From Fluoribacter dumoffii NY 23 (GTDB taxonomy: Bacteria; Pseudomonadota; Gammaproteobacteria; Legionellales; Legionellaceae), in contig NZ_CM001373.1 of assembly GCF_000236165.1 (NCBI RefSeq), positions 2,902,054-2,966,053 of the forward strand: a stretch of 64,000 nucleotides of DNA, in the 5' to 3' direction. The notes beneath the pieces are model-generated. The model saw only the letters and a list, made by a program, of their open reading frames with translations. It was not told the origin of the DNA and ran no database searches. The position numbers and the translations under genes were made by a program. This document shows, piece by piece, positions 1 to 8,971 of this stretch (positions within the stretch are counted from its first letter, which is position 1; each line of letters opens with the position of its first letter).

Positions 1-1
1 A

Positions 2-199
2 GCAAACCCTGTTCATTCATTACAACTATCAGAGCACAGTTCAACCCATCAACTCTTTAACACAATTTTTATGAAGGGGTTTACCGGAGTGATGACATTT
101 TTGCTTATCTCTTCTCTTATCGCATTCACAGTTATTTGTCGAAGCAGAAAGGCAGGAAACAAAATGAAAATAAATGCACTAGACAGTGCAAAAAGCTAA
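2..199 (+). CDS. 3' end of a gene entering from upstream (partial, unidentified)
   Basis: The frame is open from base 2 to a TAA at 197-199, which gives 65 residues with no stop before it, so it is probably the C-terminus of a gene that starts outside the window. The second half holds one hydrophobic segment (FLLISSLIAFTVIC) followed by a basic, polar tail ending in DSAKS, as at the end of a polytopic membrane protein. An internal ATG at 71 would alternatively give a free-standing 42-residue single-pass protein, but no clear ribosome binding site precedes it. I do not recognise the family. Confidence 0.4.
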   Translation, partial: ANPVHSLQLSEHSSTHQLFNTIFMKGFTGVMTFLLISSLIAFTVICRSRKAGNKMKINALDSAKS

Positions 200-249
200 A
201 GGGTTAACGTGAATAGTTTAAGGTGCATCCATGCTGCACTGAGATAAAA

Positions 250-1158
250 TTAACCGTGAAACCGATCGTTTGCACTGATTGGTTTGGCATGTTTTTCAAT
301 ATATTCAATTATTTTTCCGGCAATATTGATACCTGTAGCTATTTCCACACCCTCAAGGCCTGGGGAAGAATTAATTTCTAAAACTAAAGGCCCATGGTTC
401 GAACGAATTAAATCAACACCTGCAACTTTTAAACCCATTGTTTTAGCTGCACTCACGGCAATAGATCGTTCTTGCGGGGACAATTTTACCTTTACAGCTT
501 TTCCACCCTGATGAACATTCGCACGAAACTCGCCATCCTTTGCTTGCCGCTTCACAGCAGCAACGACCTTCTCACCTACCACAAAGCAACGAATATCAAC
601 CCCGCGGGATTCCTCAATAAACTCCTGCACCAAAATATTGGCATGCATTTCTTTAAAAGCATTGATAATACTCACCGCCGATTGATGGCTATCGGCAAGG
701 ATTACTCCTTTGCCCTGGGTTCCCTCTAATAATTTAATAACTAAAGGGGCGCCACCAACCATGCGCACTAAATCCTCAGTGTCATCAGGTGATTGGGCAA
801 AACTGGTTAAGGGCATAGGAATACCTTTACGCGCCAGTAATTGTAATGAGCGGAACTTATCACGAGATCGTGAAATAGCTAAAGATTCATTTAAAGTATA
901 CATGCCCATCGTTTCCATATGACGTAACACTGCGGTCCCATAATATGTATTCGATGCACCAATTCTGGGAATGACTGCGTCAAAATGAGGCAACGGCGAG
1001 CCGCCTCTATAATGAACTTTAGGACAAGAAGCAGCGACATTCATGTAACAATATAAGGGATTAATAATACTAATTTCATGACCAGCAGCTTCTCCCTCTG
1101 CTTTAAGACGCTTGTGAGAGTACAAATGGGGATTAGTGGCCAATATTGCAATTTTCAT
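250..1158 (-). CDS. rimK: RimK, ribosomal protein S6 glutamate ligase (ATP-grasp)
   Basis: This is an ATP-dependent ligase of the ATP-grasp superfamily. The E. coli homologue adds glutamate residues to the C-terminus of ribosomal protein S6. The protein is about 302 residues, the usual length. It opens with [14 protein letters not shown], has the family block [10 protein letters not shown] near residue 58, the ATP-grasp lysine and flexible loop [13 protein letters not shown] at about 140-152, and the metal-binding block [12 protein letters not shown] near the C-terminus. I chose the ATG at 1158 because it matches the family N-terminus and has GAGGAA upstream; a TTG at 1176 would add six residues. 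It is transcribed alone. It is the closest RimK type, as opposed to lysine-biosynthesis LysX, judging by these motifs. Confidence 0.95.
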   Translation of the reverse strand: MKIAILATNPHLYSHKRLKAEGEAAGHEISIINPLYCYMNVAASCPKVHYRGGSPLPHFDAVIPRIGASNTYYGTAVLRHMETMGMYTLNESLAISRSRDKFRSLQLLARKGIPMPLTSFAQSPDDTEDLVRMVGGAPLVIKLLEGTQGKGVILADSHQSAVSIINAFKEMHANILVQEFIEESRGVDIRCFVVGEKVVAAVKRQAKDGEFRANVHQGGKAVKVKLSPQERSIAVSAAKTMGLKVAGVDLIRSNHGPLVLEINSSPGLEGVEIATGINIAGKIIEYIEKHAKPISANDRFHG

Positions 1159-1306
1159 GAAAAACGCTTTCCTCAACTTTTTATTTTTATTATAAAAAAA
1201 TTCATATTTAAAAATATGTTACAACAGGCTCTTATAAATAAAGCCTAGTCTAAAAAATTATAAAATCACGCGACGTTAAAAAATAAATTTACAAAAATAC
1301 CCTCCA

Positions 1307-1951
1307 TTAGGAAACCAGTAATAAATAATCTTTTGCCAATAAATCTGCATGATGCGGGGTAGTAAAAAATGCATTAAGTTCCCCCTGAGGATTGAACAGC
1401 ATTAAAGCACCGCTATGCTGAATATCATAATTTTTTGAGTCATCACTACCCTTTTCAATGATCTTCGCATAAGCAATACCCATTTCCCGAGTCATCGCTT
1501 TAATGGAGTTTTCATCTCCACGAGCCCCATAAAAATCAGGATGGAATGAAGTGACATAACTACGCAATTTTTCAGGGCTGTCACGTTCCGGATCAATGGA
1601 AACCATGACGATATGAGGTAGATTTTTTACCCCTTTTTCTTCAAGGATACGATACATCTTGGACAATTCTGCCATGGTAGTTGGACAAACATAACCACAA
1701 TTCGTAAAGCCAAAAAACATTAACGTCCATTTGTCTTTCAAGCTTTTATTATCAAATGATTTCTCATCGGTTCCGGTTAAACTGAACCGATTCACCGGCC
1801 GTGGATTCTCAAGGTATGTTCCATGGAAGGTTGTTACATCGATTTTTTTCTTAAAATGAAAATGTTGGCCTACAAAAATTCCAGAAAACAATCCGGCAAG
1901 TGCCAAGACTACAACTACGGTAAAAGTAACACTTCTCGCCTTTAAACTCAT
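1307..1951 (-). CDS. SCO1/SenC-family copper chaperone for cytochrome c oxidase
   Basis: This is a 214-residue thioredoxin-fold protein anchored by one N-terminal membrane segment (about residues 8-28), with the domain facing the periplasm. The copper ligands of the family are present: the pair C85 and C89 in CGYVCP, and H179 in the block DIQHSGALMLF. SCO proteins deliver copper to, or reduce, the CuA site of subunit II of cytochrome c oxidase. It is the last gene of the minus-strand run that contains SURF1, ctaA and ctaB, an order also known from Pseudomonas. A gap of about 100 bases with a long inverted repeat separates it from ctaB. Length and motifs are normal. Confidence 0.93.
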   Translation of the reverse strand: MSLKARSVTFTVVVVLALAGLFSGIFVGQHFHFKKKIDVTTFHGTYLENPRPVNRFSLTGTDEKSFDNKSLKDKWTLMFFGFTNCGYVCPTTMAELSKMYRILEEKGVKNLPHIVMVSIDPERDSPEKLRSYVTSFHPDFYGARGDENSIKAMTREMGIAYAKIIEKGSDDSKNYDIQHSGALMLFNPQGELNAFFTTPHHADLLAKDYLLLVS

Positions 1952-1970
1952 ATTACCCCCTTAGAGGAAC

Positions 1971-2042
1971 GTACAGGAAATAAGTCTCACAACCCGTTTC
2001 TCAAAAAAATACTTAAGAAATGGTAGGGGACTTATTTCGTAC
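1971..2042. repeat. Long inverted repeat between ctaB and the SCO gene
   Basis: The arms GAAATAAGTC (1977-1986) and GACTTATTTC (2029-2038) are perfect 10-base complements. They are flanked by GTAC at 1971-1974 and 2039-2042, so the pairing extends to the outer edge with a two-base bulge. The loop of about 42 bases contains a smaller TTTCT/AGAAA pair. No T-run follows on either strand, so it is not a standard intrinsic terminator. It could be an RNA structure setting relative expression of the two genes or a remnant element. Confidence 0.6.
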
Positions 2043-2049
2043 ACATTCG

Positions 2050-2934
2050 CTATAAATAATGATCTAACAATAAAAAAACAAACAATAACATCAAATAGAC
2101 TATTGAGAATCTAAACGTTTGCATGGCAACTACCGGTTTATCTGTACGATACAGCTTGTGGGACCAAAATAAAAATCGTCCTCCAAGCACTAAGGCACCC
2201 AGTAAATAAAAGAGGCCGCTCATACCGACAACAAAAGGCAGGATGCTCACTACGAGTAACAAAATGGTATATAAATAAACATTTAATTTAGTAAATTCAA
2301 TTCCATGAGTTACCGGTAGCATAGGGATTTGTGCATGCTGGTACTCTTCATAGCGATAGATTGCCAACGCCCAAAAATGAGGAGGGGTCCAGATAAAGAT
2401 AATTAACACCAACAATAAAGCTTGAGGATCCAGCTGATTTGTTACAGCAGTCCAGCCAAGTAAAGGAGGAGCAGCTCCGGCTAACCCACCTATTACGATG
2501 TTTTGTGGTGTTGCCCTTTTTAAATAACCTGTATAAATACCTGCATACCCAATCAATGTTGCAAAAGTTAGCAATGCGGTTAATGGATTAACGAAAATCA
2601 CAAGAATAGTAAGACCAATACTTCCCATGGTTAATGCGAAAGTTAGAGCCTGACGCACCGAAACCTGGCCACTGGCAACAGGTCTTTTTTTAGTTCTGGC
2701 CATGATGGCATCGATTCTTTTATCTACCAAATGATTAATTGCAGCAGCACTTCCTGCACATAATCCAATGCCTAATAAAGAATAAATTAATAATGATAAA
2801 TTAACCCAGCCAGGTGTGGCTAAATACATGCCAACAACTACTGTCAACAACATGAGCAATACTACCCGAGGCTTGCAGAGTTCGAGATAATCCCGCCAGG
2901 CAGTTGAGGAGGGGCGAACATGATCAATGTGCAT
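2050..2934 (-). CDS. ctaB: Protoheme IX farnesyltransferase (heme O synthase, CtaB/CyoE)
   Basis: This is a UbiA-family membrane prenyltransferase that attaches farnesyl to the vinyl group of heme b, giving heme O. The 294 residues form about nine membrane segments. The metal/diphosphate site is visible as N67-x3-D71-x3-D75 followed by ARTKKRP (79-85), and the second conserved loop appears as the block [13 protein letters not shown]. The start overlaps the end of ctaA by 11 bases, so the two heme A steps are translationally coupled. The context (SURF1, ctaA, SCO) makes heme A supply for an aa3-type oxidase the likely role. CyoE of a bo3 quinol oxidase operon is the close alternative name. Confidence 0.95.
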   Translation of the reverse strand: MHIDHVRPSSTAWRDYLELCKPRVVLLMLLTVVVGMYLATPGWVNLSLLIYSLLGIGLCAGSAAAINHLVDKRIDAIMARTKKRPVASGQVSVRQALTFALTMGSIGLTILVIFVNPLTALLTFATLIGYAGIYTGYLKRATPQNIVIGGLAGAAPPLLGWTAVTNQLDPQALLLVLIIFIWTPPHFWALAIYRYEEYQHAQIPMLPVTHGIEFTKLNVYLYTILLLVVSILPFVVGMSGLFYLLGALVLGGRFLFWSHKLYRTDKPVVAMQTFRFSIVYLMLLFVFLLLDHYL

Positions 2935-3931
2935 TATTTAGCCCCTTACGCGTAAAATGAAGTGTACTGAAAACCGTTGCCAATAAAACAGCAGCAACCC
3001 CATTATGAGCTACAGCCACACTAATTGGCAGCAGATAAATTACATTCAAAATGCCTAATGTAAATTGAACCAGGATAAGCAGGAACATCACTGCAGCCGC
3101 TCCTTTCAAATAATTGGAATTACTGCGGCACCAAATCAATAAAGAAAGAATGAGGATGTACGCTGCGGTAATTACAGCCCCTATTCGATGAATAAACTGG
3201 ATCGTCACCCGCACATCATGATCCAATAAACCACCCTGATAATTAGCTCCTACTGGCGAAAATAAATTAAAACCTTGGGCGAAATGCAAATCGGGCAGCC
3301 ATACCCCATTACACTGAGGAAATCCGATGCAAGAGATTCCTGCATAATTCGAACTGACCCACCCACCCAAAGCTACTTGCAGGAAAACGATGAGTACACC
3401 TACACGCAACCAGGGACGCCAGAGGGGAAAATCCTGCCCTTTAAGGGAACTGATTTGCAATCGAAAACGGCTTAAACACGCCACGATCAGCATTCCACCC
3501 AAAAGATGCCCCATGACGACCACAGGCAGTAACTTCAAGGTTACAGTCCACATCCCCAAGGCCGCTTGAAATAAAACCAGAATAAATAAAGCAGCAGGCA
3601 AATGCCAGGGCATTGCAGAATCACCTTTTAAACGTTTTCGTAATGCATAAAAACTGATGAAAAAGATCAATAAAGCCAAAGTCCCTGCAACATAGCGATG
3701 AGCCATTTCAGTCCATGCCTTTCTTGATTCAATAGGAATGGTGGGATATTGAGTCTGGGCAGCCTGCAATTTTTCCTTGGCGCTTGGAAGGACAATCTGT
3801 CCATAACACCCAGGCCAGTCAGGACAACCCAGGCCCGCATCCGTCAAGCGGGTATAGGCGCCGAGCATCACTACAAATAAAGATAAAAGTACAGCACATG
3901 ATACTACATATCGTAATAATTTATTCTGCAT
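2924..3931 (-). CDS. ctaA: Heme A synthase CtaA (COX15 family)
   Basis: This 335-residue polytopic protein oxidises the C8 methyl of heme O to make heme A. It has the two-fold repeated four-helix design of the family. Conserved histidines sit in [21 protein letters not shown] and AHNGVA, and each half has an extracytoplasmic cysteine pair (GCPDWPGC and SCIGFPQC). I chose the ATG at 3931, four bases after the stop of the upstream gene, in preference to an upstream in-frame start that would lie inside that gene. Its 3' end overlaps ctaB. Nothing appears to be missing. Confidence 0.95.
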   Translation of the reverse strand: MQNKLLRYVVSCAVLLSLFVVMLGAYTRLTDAGLGCPDWPGCYGQIVLPSAKEKLQAAQTQYPTIPIESRKAWTEMAHRYVAGTLALLIFFISFYALRKRLKGDSAMPWHLPAALFILVLFQAALGMWTVTLKLLPVVVMGHLLGGMLIVACLSRFRLQISSLKGQDFPLWRPWLRVGVLIVFLQVALGGWVSSNYAGISCIGFPQCNGVWLPDLHFAQGFNLFSPVGANYQGGLLDHDVRVTIQFIHRIGAVITAAYILILSLLIWCRSNSNYLKGAAAVMFLLILVQFTLGILNVIYLLPISVAVAHNGVAAVLLATVFSTLHFTRKGLNNAH

Positions 3932-3935
3932 CAGA

Positions 3936-4484
3936 TTATTCACTCTTGTTTTCTGTTGCATTCAGCAACACCTTCAAATCTTTATATACATCATTGGGAT
4001 TGACTTGAGATGCATAACTAAGAATCAGATAATTCCCTGGATCAGCTAAAAATACTTTATTTTCTGAAAACAAAGGATTTTCCCCTATCAGTTCAGTCTC
4101 AGATAATGTTGCCACTTTAAAATCGATATCCTTTAAAAAGGCTTGTTGTTCTTGCGATAAAGAAGGCGCCTTATTACCCAGAATAAGCCACTGGTCGACC
4201 TGATATAATTTACGTCCAAGCGCCAGGCGGATTCGAGCCAAAACATCAAGCTGTTTCATGCATTGCTGCTCACAAGCCTCAGGACTCCAAAAAATAATCC
4301 GCCATTTGGATTTTCCTTCAAGAGTATTCAAGAGTACCGGCGGATTTAACAAAGTTCCTTTATTGATCCGTGACGATCCCAACCAGGAAGGATGCTGATA
4401 AAACAGATAAGCAGCTACCCCGGGTGCGACAAATACTACGATCAACAACAATAAAATATAATATTTACTGGTTTGCTTTCTCAT
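3936..4484 (-). CDS. SCO-like membrane-anchored protein of the oxidase assembly operon
   Basis: This 182-residue protein has one N-terminal membrane segment (about residues 8-28) and a periplasmic domain. Its start ATG overlaps the SURF1 stop as ATGA, and ctaA begins four bases after its stop, so it is locked into the operon. The domain contains CEQQCMKQL, a C-x3-C pair placed like the copper site of SCO proteins, followed by a helix rich in L and R (ARIRLALGR). I recall a similar small protein at the same place between SURF1 and ctaA in Pseudomonas. The function is not established. By inference it is a redox or copper-handling assembly factor. Confidence 0.7.
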   Translation of the reverse strand: MRKQTSKYYILLLLIVVFVAPGVAAYLFYQHPSWLGSSRINKGTLLNPPVLLNTLEGKSKWRIIFWSPEACEQQCMKQLDVLARIRLALGRKLYQVDQWLILGNKAPSLSQEQQAFLKDIDFKVATLSETELIGENPLFSENKVFLADPGNYLILSYASQVNPNDVYKDLKVLLNATENKSE

Positions 4485-5203
4485 TTTTCTTTCTTCAGAT
4501 TTAATGCTACAAATATAATTAGTATTACCAAGGCCATCGCAAACCACTGCAAAGCATAAGCTAAATGCCGCTGCGGAGGCATGGATACTGTCTCCCATTC
4601 CCGCACAAATCCATGTGTGTCTTGCTTGTCGAGGCGAATAATAAACGGAGAGACTGATTTTTGCAAAATTTGACTCATCAATTGATCATCCACGCGTTCC
4701 AAAATGATCATTTTATTCCCTTTCTCTTCCAAAGCCGGTCCTAAAACCCATTGATTTTTGCTTGGAAAGTACGCTGAGCCCTGTAATTCTACAGTCCCTT
4801 TGGGAATTTGAATATTGGGAAGAACTCGACGGGTTAACTCTCCAGGAACCCAGCCCCTGTCCACTATAATAATTGTACCGTCATCCAACTCCAACGGAGA
4901 TAATATATCGTAACCAAACTGATGTTTATGATGCTGATTGTCTAATAAAAAAATTTGGGATAAATATTTTCCTTTTAAAACAATGCGTTCATATTGTAAG
5001 GGCAATTTTTCCTTTGAAGTCCAGCGGACGGGGCTTTGCTTTTCTTGCGTCTTTTGTGCAAGAATCATTTTTGTTTTTTCATCTGCTCGAGAAATTTGCC
5101 AAAAACCAAGGCGTACAAACAACGAAAAAAATAAAAGAGCAAGAAGCATCATCGGCCAGCTTGGGGTGAAACGAAATTTAAAACAGGTTAAACTAGGCAT
5201 CAT
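4481..5203 (-). CDS. SURF1-family cytochrome oxidase assembly protein
   Basis: The protein has 240 residues with the SURF1 layout: a membrane segment at about 17-34 ending in the conserved GFWQ, a long periplasmic domain with the typical block VDRGWVPGE, and a second membrane segment near the C-terminus introduced by YALQWFAMA. SURF1 proteins help insert or retain heme A in subunit I of cytochrome c oxidase. It is the first gene of the minus-strand assembly run, and its stop overlaps the next start. Two adjacent ATG codons at 5203 and 5200 are both possible starts. Confidence 0.92.
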   Translation of the reverse strand: MMPSLTCFKFRFTPSWPMMLLALLFFSLFVRLGFWQISRADEKTKMILAQKTQEKQSPVRWTSKEKLPLQYERIVLKGKYLSQIFLLDNQHHKHQFGYDILSPLELDDGTIIIVDRGWVPGELTRRVLPNIQIPKGTVELQGSAYFPSKNQWVLGPALEEKGNKMIILERVDDQLMSQILQKSVSPFIIRLDKQDTHGFVREWETVSMPPQRHLAYALQWFAMALVILIIFVALNLKKEK

Positions 5204-5259
5204 TATCTAATTGTTCAAATGTTAGTCATAATCAGACGGCAATTGCAGGAGTATAACAA

Positions 5260-5463
5260 ATGATCACCAAAATTATCATCATCTTTGCCATGATTATCAT
5301 TGCAGGCTCTTTAGCAAGCGGACTTATTTTTCTTATCCGGGATTCAGGGAACTCCAAACGGACCATTAAAGCCCTGACAATAAGAATAAGTATTTCAGTA
5401 AGTTTATTTATATTTTTATTAATTGCTTTTAAACTGGGTTTAATTAAGCCCCATGGCATTTAA
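5260..5463 (+). CDS. DUF2909-type twin transmembrane protein
   Basis: This small protein of 67 residues has two hydrophobic helices (about 4-26 and 43-62) separated by a short basic, polar loop (RDSGNSKRTIKALTIR). It is divergent from SURF1. A small twin-helix DUF2909 protein is a known neighbour of SURF1 in cytochrome oxidase clusters of gammaproteobacteria, which supports the call. The ATG at 5260 is preceded by AGGAG at good spacing. The biochemical role is unknown; by context it is linked to oxidase assembly. Confidence 0.75.
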   Translation: MITKIIIIFAMIIIAGSLASGLIFLIRDSGNSKRTIKALTIRISISVSLFIFLLIAFKLGLIKPHGI

Positions 5464-5478
5464 TCTAAGGGATAGACT

Positions 5479-5943
5479 ATGATGCGTATCTTGTTACTTA
5501 GTTGTCTATTTTTATGTCATTGCCTCCATGCTGACACTATAAAGAACTATATGAATATTGCTGATAATATTCCCCAGATGGAAATTAAAGCAGATCCGCA
5601 AGCACAAGCCTGGGCTCGCTCGGCCCGTCATGTGTTAACAATAACTTGCGAAAGTATTGCCGAAACCATGATCCAGGCGAATGAAATCGCAAAAAATCAA
5701 GGTACCCCTGTTTTTTGCCTCCCCCCTAATGTACAACTGAATGCATTTACTCTTTGCGAACTGATTCAGCAGACTTACAAGGAAATTTCGAGCCAGCAAA
5801 GTGACAAGGATTCCATGACCGTCTCACAAGTAGCCTGGTTAGGGGCAAGTAAACGCTATCCCTGTCAACAAAATACTGCTGCTAAAAATGAGATGGTTCA
5901 TGTTTCGGCAGCGTTAGGGCAACCCTCAGCAGTAAAACCTTAA
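5479..5943 (+). CDS. Secreted Rap1a/Tai-like (immunity-fold) protein
   Basis: This 154-residue protein has an N-terminal signal peptide (MMRILLLSCLFLCHCLHA) and a mature domain resembling the Rap1a/Tai family. It has an N-terminal helix with a cysteine (ITCES), then the block FCLPPNVQLNAFTLCELIQ, and near the end KRYPC. These match the cysteine positions and FC-P signature of periplasmic Rap1a immunity proteins, which protect against type VI secreted peptidoglycan amidases. No amidase effector or type VI gene is near, so immunity is not supported by context. It follows the DUF2909 gene by 15 bases and may share its transcript. Confidence 0.55.
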   Translation: MMRILLLSCLFLCHCLHADTIKNYMNIADNIPQMEIKADPQAQAWARSARHVLTITCESIAETMIQANEIAKNQGTPVFCLPPNVQLNAFTLCELIQQTYKEISSQQSDKDSMTVSQVAWLGASKRYPCQQNTAAKNEMVHVSAALGQPSAVKP

Positions 5944-6017
5944 ATCTGCAACCTCAAGAAGGGCATCCTGTTTTTTAAATTTGGATGCAGGAATTATGAA
6001 CCGCTCCTGCAGTTGCC

Positions 6018-6042
6018 TGGGTGACGGTTATGTTCTCACCCA
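6018..6042. repeat. Short hairpin TGGGTGA...TCACCCA
   Basis: The perfect 7-base arms TGGGTGA (6018-6024) and TCACCCA (6036-6042) lie in the convergent gap between the Rap1a-like gene and the AhpD-like gene. The same arms recur in the hairpin at 24893-24922. No T-run follows. It may aid transcription termination or be a relic of an intergenic palindromic repeat. Confidence 0.45.
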
Positions 6043-6087
6043 AGCCTCAGTGTGATGGTGTCAGCGTTTGTCCGCAACCCGCTTCAC

Positions 6088-6429
6088 TTATTGAGAAAAT
6101 TCCTCAAATGCTTCCAGAGCTTCAGCAGCATACATTAAAGAGGGGCCACCTCCCATGTATACAGCCATGCCTAAAACTTCCAAAAGCTCTTCACGAGTTG
6201 TTTCCAATTTAATTAAAGCCTGGGAATGAAACCCGATACATCCTGGGCATTGTTTTGCAACAGCCAAAGCCATAGCAATTAATTCTTTAGTTTTTTTATC
6301 GAGTGCACCCTCTTTGGTTGCTGCTTGGGCAAGGGTTGAAAATCCGGACATTACTTCAGGCATTTCCTTACGCATTTTAGCTAATTGAGTGCTGATGTCT
6401 TTAGTAATCTGAGAAAATTTTTCTGACAT
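6088..6429 (-). CDS. Carboxymuconolactone decarboxylase family (AhpD-like) protein
   Basis: This small 113-residue all-helical protein has the family core: an IAMALAVAKQC helix leading to C61-x2-C64-x3-H68 in CPGCIGFH, then the helix MAVYMGGGPSLMYAAEA. The C-x2-C-x3-H pattern is the peroxidase/disulfide site of AhpD-like members, not of true decarboxylases, so a thiol redox or peroxide-detoxifying role is more likely than aromatic degradation. It is transcribed alone, with AGGAG-like sequence upstream of the ATG at 6429. Its substrate cannot be told from sequence. Confidence 0.88.
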   Translation of the reverse strand: MSEKFSQITKDISTQLAKMRKEMPEVMSGFSTLAQAATKEGALDKKTKELIAMALAVAKQCPGCIGFHSQALIKLETTREELLEVLGMAVYMGGGPSLMYAAEALEAFEEFSQ

Positions 6430-6567
6430 TTAGAAAGCTCCTTTTGTAACTACTCATGCTCTCCCCCTACTATGAATCCTAGGTTAAGGGAAAGGTTTGA
6501 GTAATTATTTTCAAGTTAATTATGCCAAGTTGGCACCGCATTACTTTATTTAGAAAAAGAAAATTGA

Positions 6568-7104
6568 TCAAGAAATAGCGCGATTTAGTCTTTCTTTCGC
6601 CAGGGTTAAGCGTCGTTCCACTTCGCCCAATTCTGATTTTACTTGCAAAATGGCACTGGAATTATCATTATGCCGTAAATGATGCAAAGCCCTGGCCATT
6701 GCTTTTTGTTGTTCTTCCAAGGTTTGAATTTCCAACTCAAGACTATTTATCCATTGCTGGCGTGTACTTAGCATCTTAATGCCAAAAGAAAGTTTTGCCT
6801 CGGGCTTATTCTTTCCCTGATGCATTTGGCATAAAACAACCAGAACATTAATTTTTTGTCTGATCCGCTCTGCCAAATAAAATGCACATCGTTCGTTTTG
6901 TTGGTTGGACAAAGTGCGAATATCAGCTTTGATTTCTGCAATACATGCAGCACCACTTACCTCCCCTTCAATATGAAATAAACCTCTTGGTAAGCGCTGA
7001 CCCGAAAAAAAAGACCCGAGCTCGCTTATTTTCCATTCCAGCTCGGGTAATCTTGCCATTAACTGGCTTAGTAATTCAGTCGATTCTACAAATAAATCGG
7101 TCAT
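6568..7104 (-). CDS. priC: PriC-like primosomal replication protein N''
   Basis: This 178-residue, helix-rich, charged protein has no signal peptide. The C-terminal half carries a heptad-like region (RQQWINSLELEIQTLEEQQ) followed by a basic helix ending KERLNRA, and the middle has LAERIRQKINVLVVL. This matches the plan of PriC, which helps reload the DnaB helicase at stalled replication forks. PriC sequences are weakly conserved, so the call rests on overall pattern. I took the ATG at 7104 because it has AAGGA at the right spacing. The amino-acid permease lies upstream on the same strand. Confidence 0.65.
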   Translation of the reverse strand: MTDLFVESTELLSQLMARLPELEWKISELGSFFSGQRLPRGLFHIEGEVSGAACIAEIKADIRTLSNQQNERCAFYLAERIRQKINVLVVLCQMHQGKNKPEAKLSFGIKMLSTRQQWINSLELEIQTLEEQQKAMARALHHLRHNDNSSAILQVKSELGEVERRLTLAKERLNRAIS

Positions 7105-7149
7105 GCTTTTATCCTTCTTACACATAAATAAGGAGGCTAGGCAGATGTC

Positions 7150-8556
7150 TTACTCGGGAACAGCATTTTCCAGCACTGCTGTTTTTTCCTGAGAAGTACT
7201 TATAAATGGTGGTAAACACATTAAAATTAGACCGATAATCAGGGTTAACTCATAACGGGCCATGCTCCCTACATTGATTCCCTCTGGAGGAATAAAACTT
7301 ACGGCCAAAGTAGCACAAACACCAATCATTCCAATACCGGCAACAAACAGCATTCCCATGATGCCGCCAGGGATTGCAAAAGGTCGAGGGTGGTGAGGTT
7401 CTGTAAACCGCAATTTAATTGCTGCGGCAAACATGATGAAATACATCAACATATACAATTGAGCGGCTAACGCAGTCAGCAACCAATAAGATCCATTAAC
7501 ACTGGGCATAAACAAAAATAAACCAGATAAGACAGTGACGATACTCGCCTGCGTATAAAGCATTACCACTGGAGCCCCTTTTTTATTCGTCCGTTGAAAA
7601 AAATCGGGTAAATTCCCATCTTCTGCAGCAACCAATAACCCTTTTGTGGGAGCAATTATCCAGTTACTCACTCCGCCAAGTCCGCCAAGAACCAGCATTA
7701 CCGCAACAACAGGCATCATCCAGTACAAATGATAGCTGGAGAAAAACGCCTCAAAAGCTTGCATAATGCCCGCTACTAAATTGATATCTTTCCCAGGTAA
7801 GACAATCGCGATGGCTAAAGAGCCAAGAATTAGAGTACTTAGAATAATGCCAACGGAATAGATTAGAACTTTTGGAAAAGCATGCTGCGGGTTGTTTACA
7901 TCATTAGCATGAACCGTTGCGATTTCTATACCACAAAAAGACATGATAATTGCCGTTAGGGATACCCACATGGATTTATCCGATACATGCGGCACAATAC
8001 TCGGAATATCAAATTGAATTTGCAAGGGATTTCCTTGAGTAACCCACACTGCCCCAAGGCCAATAATGAGGGACATGGGCAGCAACAGACCAGCAAGAGA
8101 ACAGAGGTTACTGAATGCGGCAGATGACTTCATTCCCCGCAAGTTTAATAGTGTAGCCCCCCAAAATGAACTGACGATTACCGCCCACAGGAAATAGGGA
8201 TTGCTAGTAAGTGCAGGATTAATTAAATAGCCAATGGTTCCTGCAACAAAAGATAAAATGGTGGGGTACCAAATTACGTTTTCAATCCATTGCAGCCATA
8301 TGGCTAAAAAACCCATTTTTTTCCCAAAAGCCTGTTTTACCCATATGTAAATCCCCCCCTGGCGTGCCCATCCTGAAGCTAATTCTGCTGAGACCAATGC
8401 TGTGGGGATTAAGAAGAATAAGGCACCTAAAATAAAATAAAAAATTAATTGACTACCAAATAGAGCTGTAGCAGGTAAATTGCGTATACTGTCTACAGAA
8501 CCAACAGTTATCATAGTCAAACTGAAAATTGTCAGTGAATGTTTTTTATCGATCAT
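7150..8556 (-). CDS. Amino-acid permease of the APC superfamily (GadC/antiporter-like)
   Basis: This 468-residue integral membrane protein has about twelve hydrophobic segments. The first segment carries the block VGSVDSIRNLPATALFG, and the second GWARQGGIYIWVKQAFGKK, the substrate-site pattern of the glutamate:GABA antiporter branch of APC transporters. The later block GGVSNWIIAPTKGLLVAAEDGNLP is also characteristic. It probably exchanges or imports an amino acid, which suits an organism that uses amino acids as its main carbon source, but the substrate is not readable. It appears to be transcribed alone from the roughly 470-base gap shared with ffh. Confidence 0.88.
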   Translation of the reverse strand: MIDKKHSLTIFSLTMITVGSVDSIRNLPATALFGSQLIFYFILGALFFLIPTALVSAELASGWARQGGIYIWVKQAFGKKMGFLAIWLQWIENVIWYPTILSFVAGTIGYLINPALTSNPYFLWAVIVSSFWGATLLNLRGMKSSAAFSNLCSLAGLLLPMSLIIGLGAVWVTQGNPLQIQFDIPSIVPHVSDKSMWVSLTAIIMSFCGIEIATVHANDVNNPQHAFPKVLIYSVGIILSTLILGSLAIAIVLPGKDINLVAGIMQAFEAFFSSYHLYWMMPVVAVMLVLGGLGGVSNWIIAPTKGLLVAAEDGNLPDFFQRTNKKGAPVVMLYTQASIVTVLSGLFLFMPSVNGSYWLLTALAAQLYMLMYFIMFAAAIKLRFTEPHHPRPFAIPGGIMGMLFVAGIGMIGVCATLAVSFIPPEGINVGSMARYELTLIIGLILMCLPPFISTSQEKTAVLENAVPE

Positions 8557-8642
8557 CGCATTCCTTCAGTGCAGTTTTGGGGCTTGCAGAAGCTATATTA
8601 TATAGACATTAGCTTAAGAAACCCTTAATAATCGGGCAATAA

Positions 8643-8909
8643 TTAAACAAAATGTTCCTTAATTTTGTTTGACAACCCTAGGTTTTTAGCATGCACTGTA
8701 AAATAGCATGATTTAGTTAGAAAATCTCTGCCTTTTTTCCTGTCTTTTTGCTCAAAATCACTCGCCCATGCAAGAGGGCTAGGCAATCTCGTATTTGTTT
8801 TGATAAAAGAATAAATTTGCACTCCCTCTAAGAGAAAAACCCCAAGAGCAAAACAGCGAAACCAATCATTTTGCAGATTATTTGCAGCAACTCTTTTGCT
8901 AATTTTCAC
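8643..8909 (-). CDS. Doubtful small ORF in the permease-ffh gap
   Basis: An 88-residue open frame would begin with GTG at 8909 and end at 8643, upstream of the permease. It has one modest hydrophobic stretch (FALGVFLLEGVQIYSF) and a basic C-terminal half. No ribosome binding site is evident and I recognise no family. It may be chance or a decayed gene, and I list it because nothing else fills most of this gap. Confidence 0.15.
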   Translation of the reverse strand: MKISKRVAANNLQNDWFRCFALGVFLLEGVQIYSFIKTNTRLPSPLAWASDFEQKDRKKGRDFLTKSCYFTVHAKNLGLSNKIKEHFV

Positions 8910-8971
8910 TATAATAATGTTCAGGGATCTGAGTGATGAATGCAGCTTCCTGGATTACGAGAGCCTGGAGT

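Noticed and set aside
5232..5459. 75-residue frame on the minus strand opposite the DUF2909 gene
   Set aside because: It mirrors the two hydrophobic helices of the real gene; the plus frame has a good ribosome binding site and family context.
6021..6212. 63-residue frame opposite the end of the AhpD-like gene
   Set aside because: Half of it is antisense to a recognised family; the rest spans a hairpin region.
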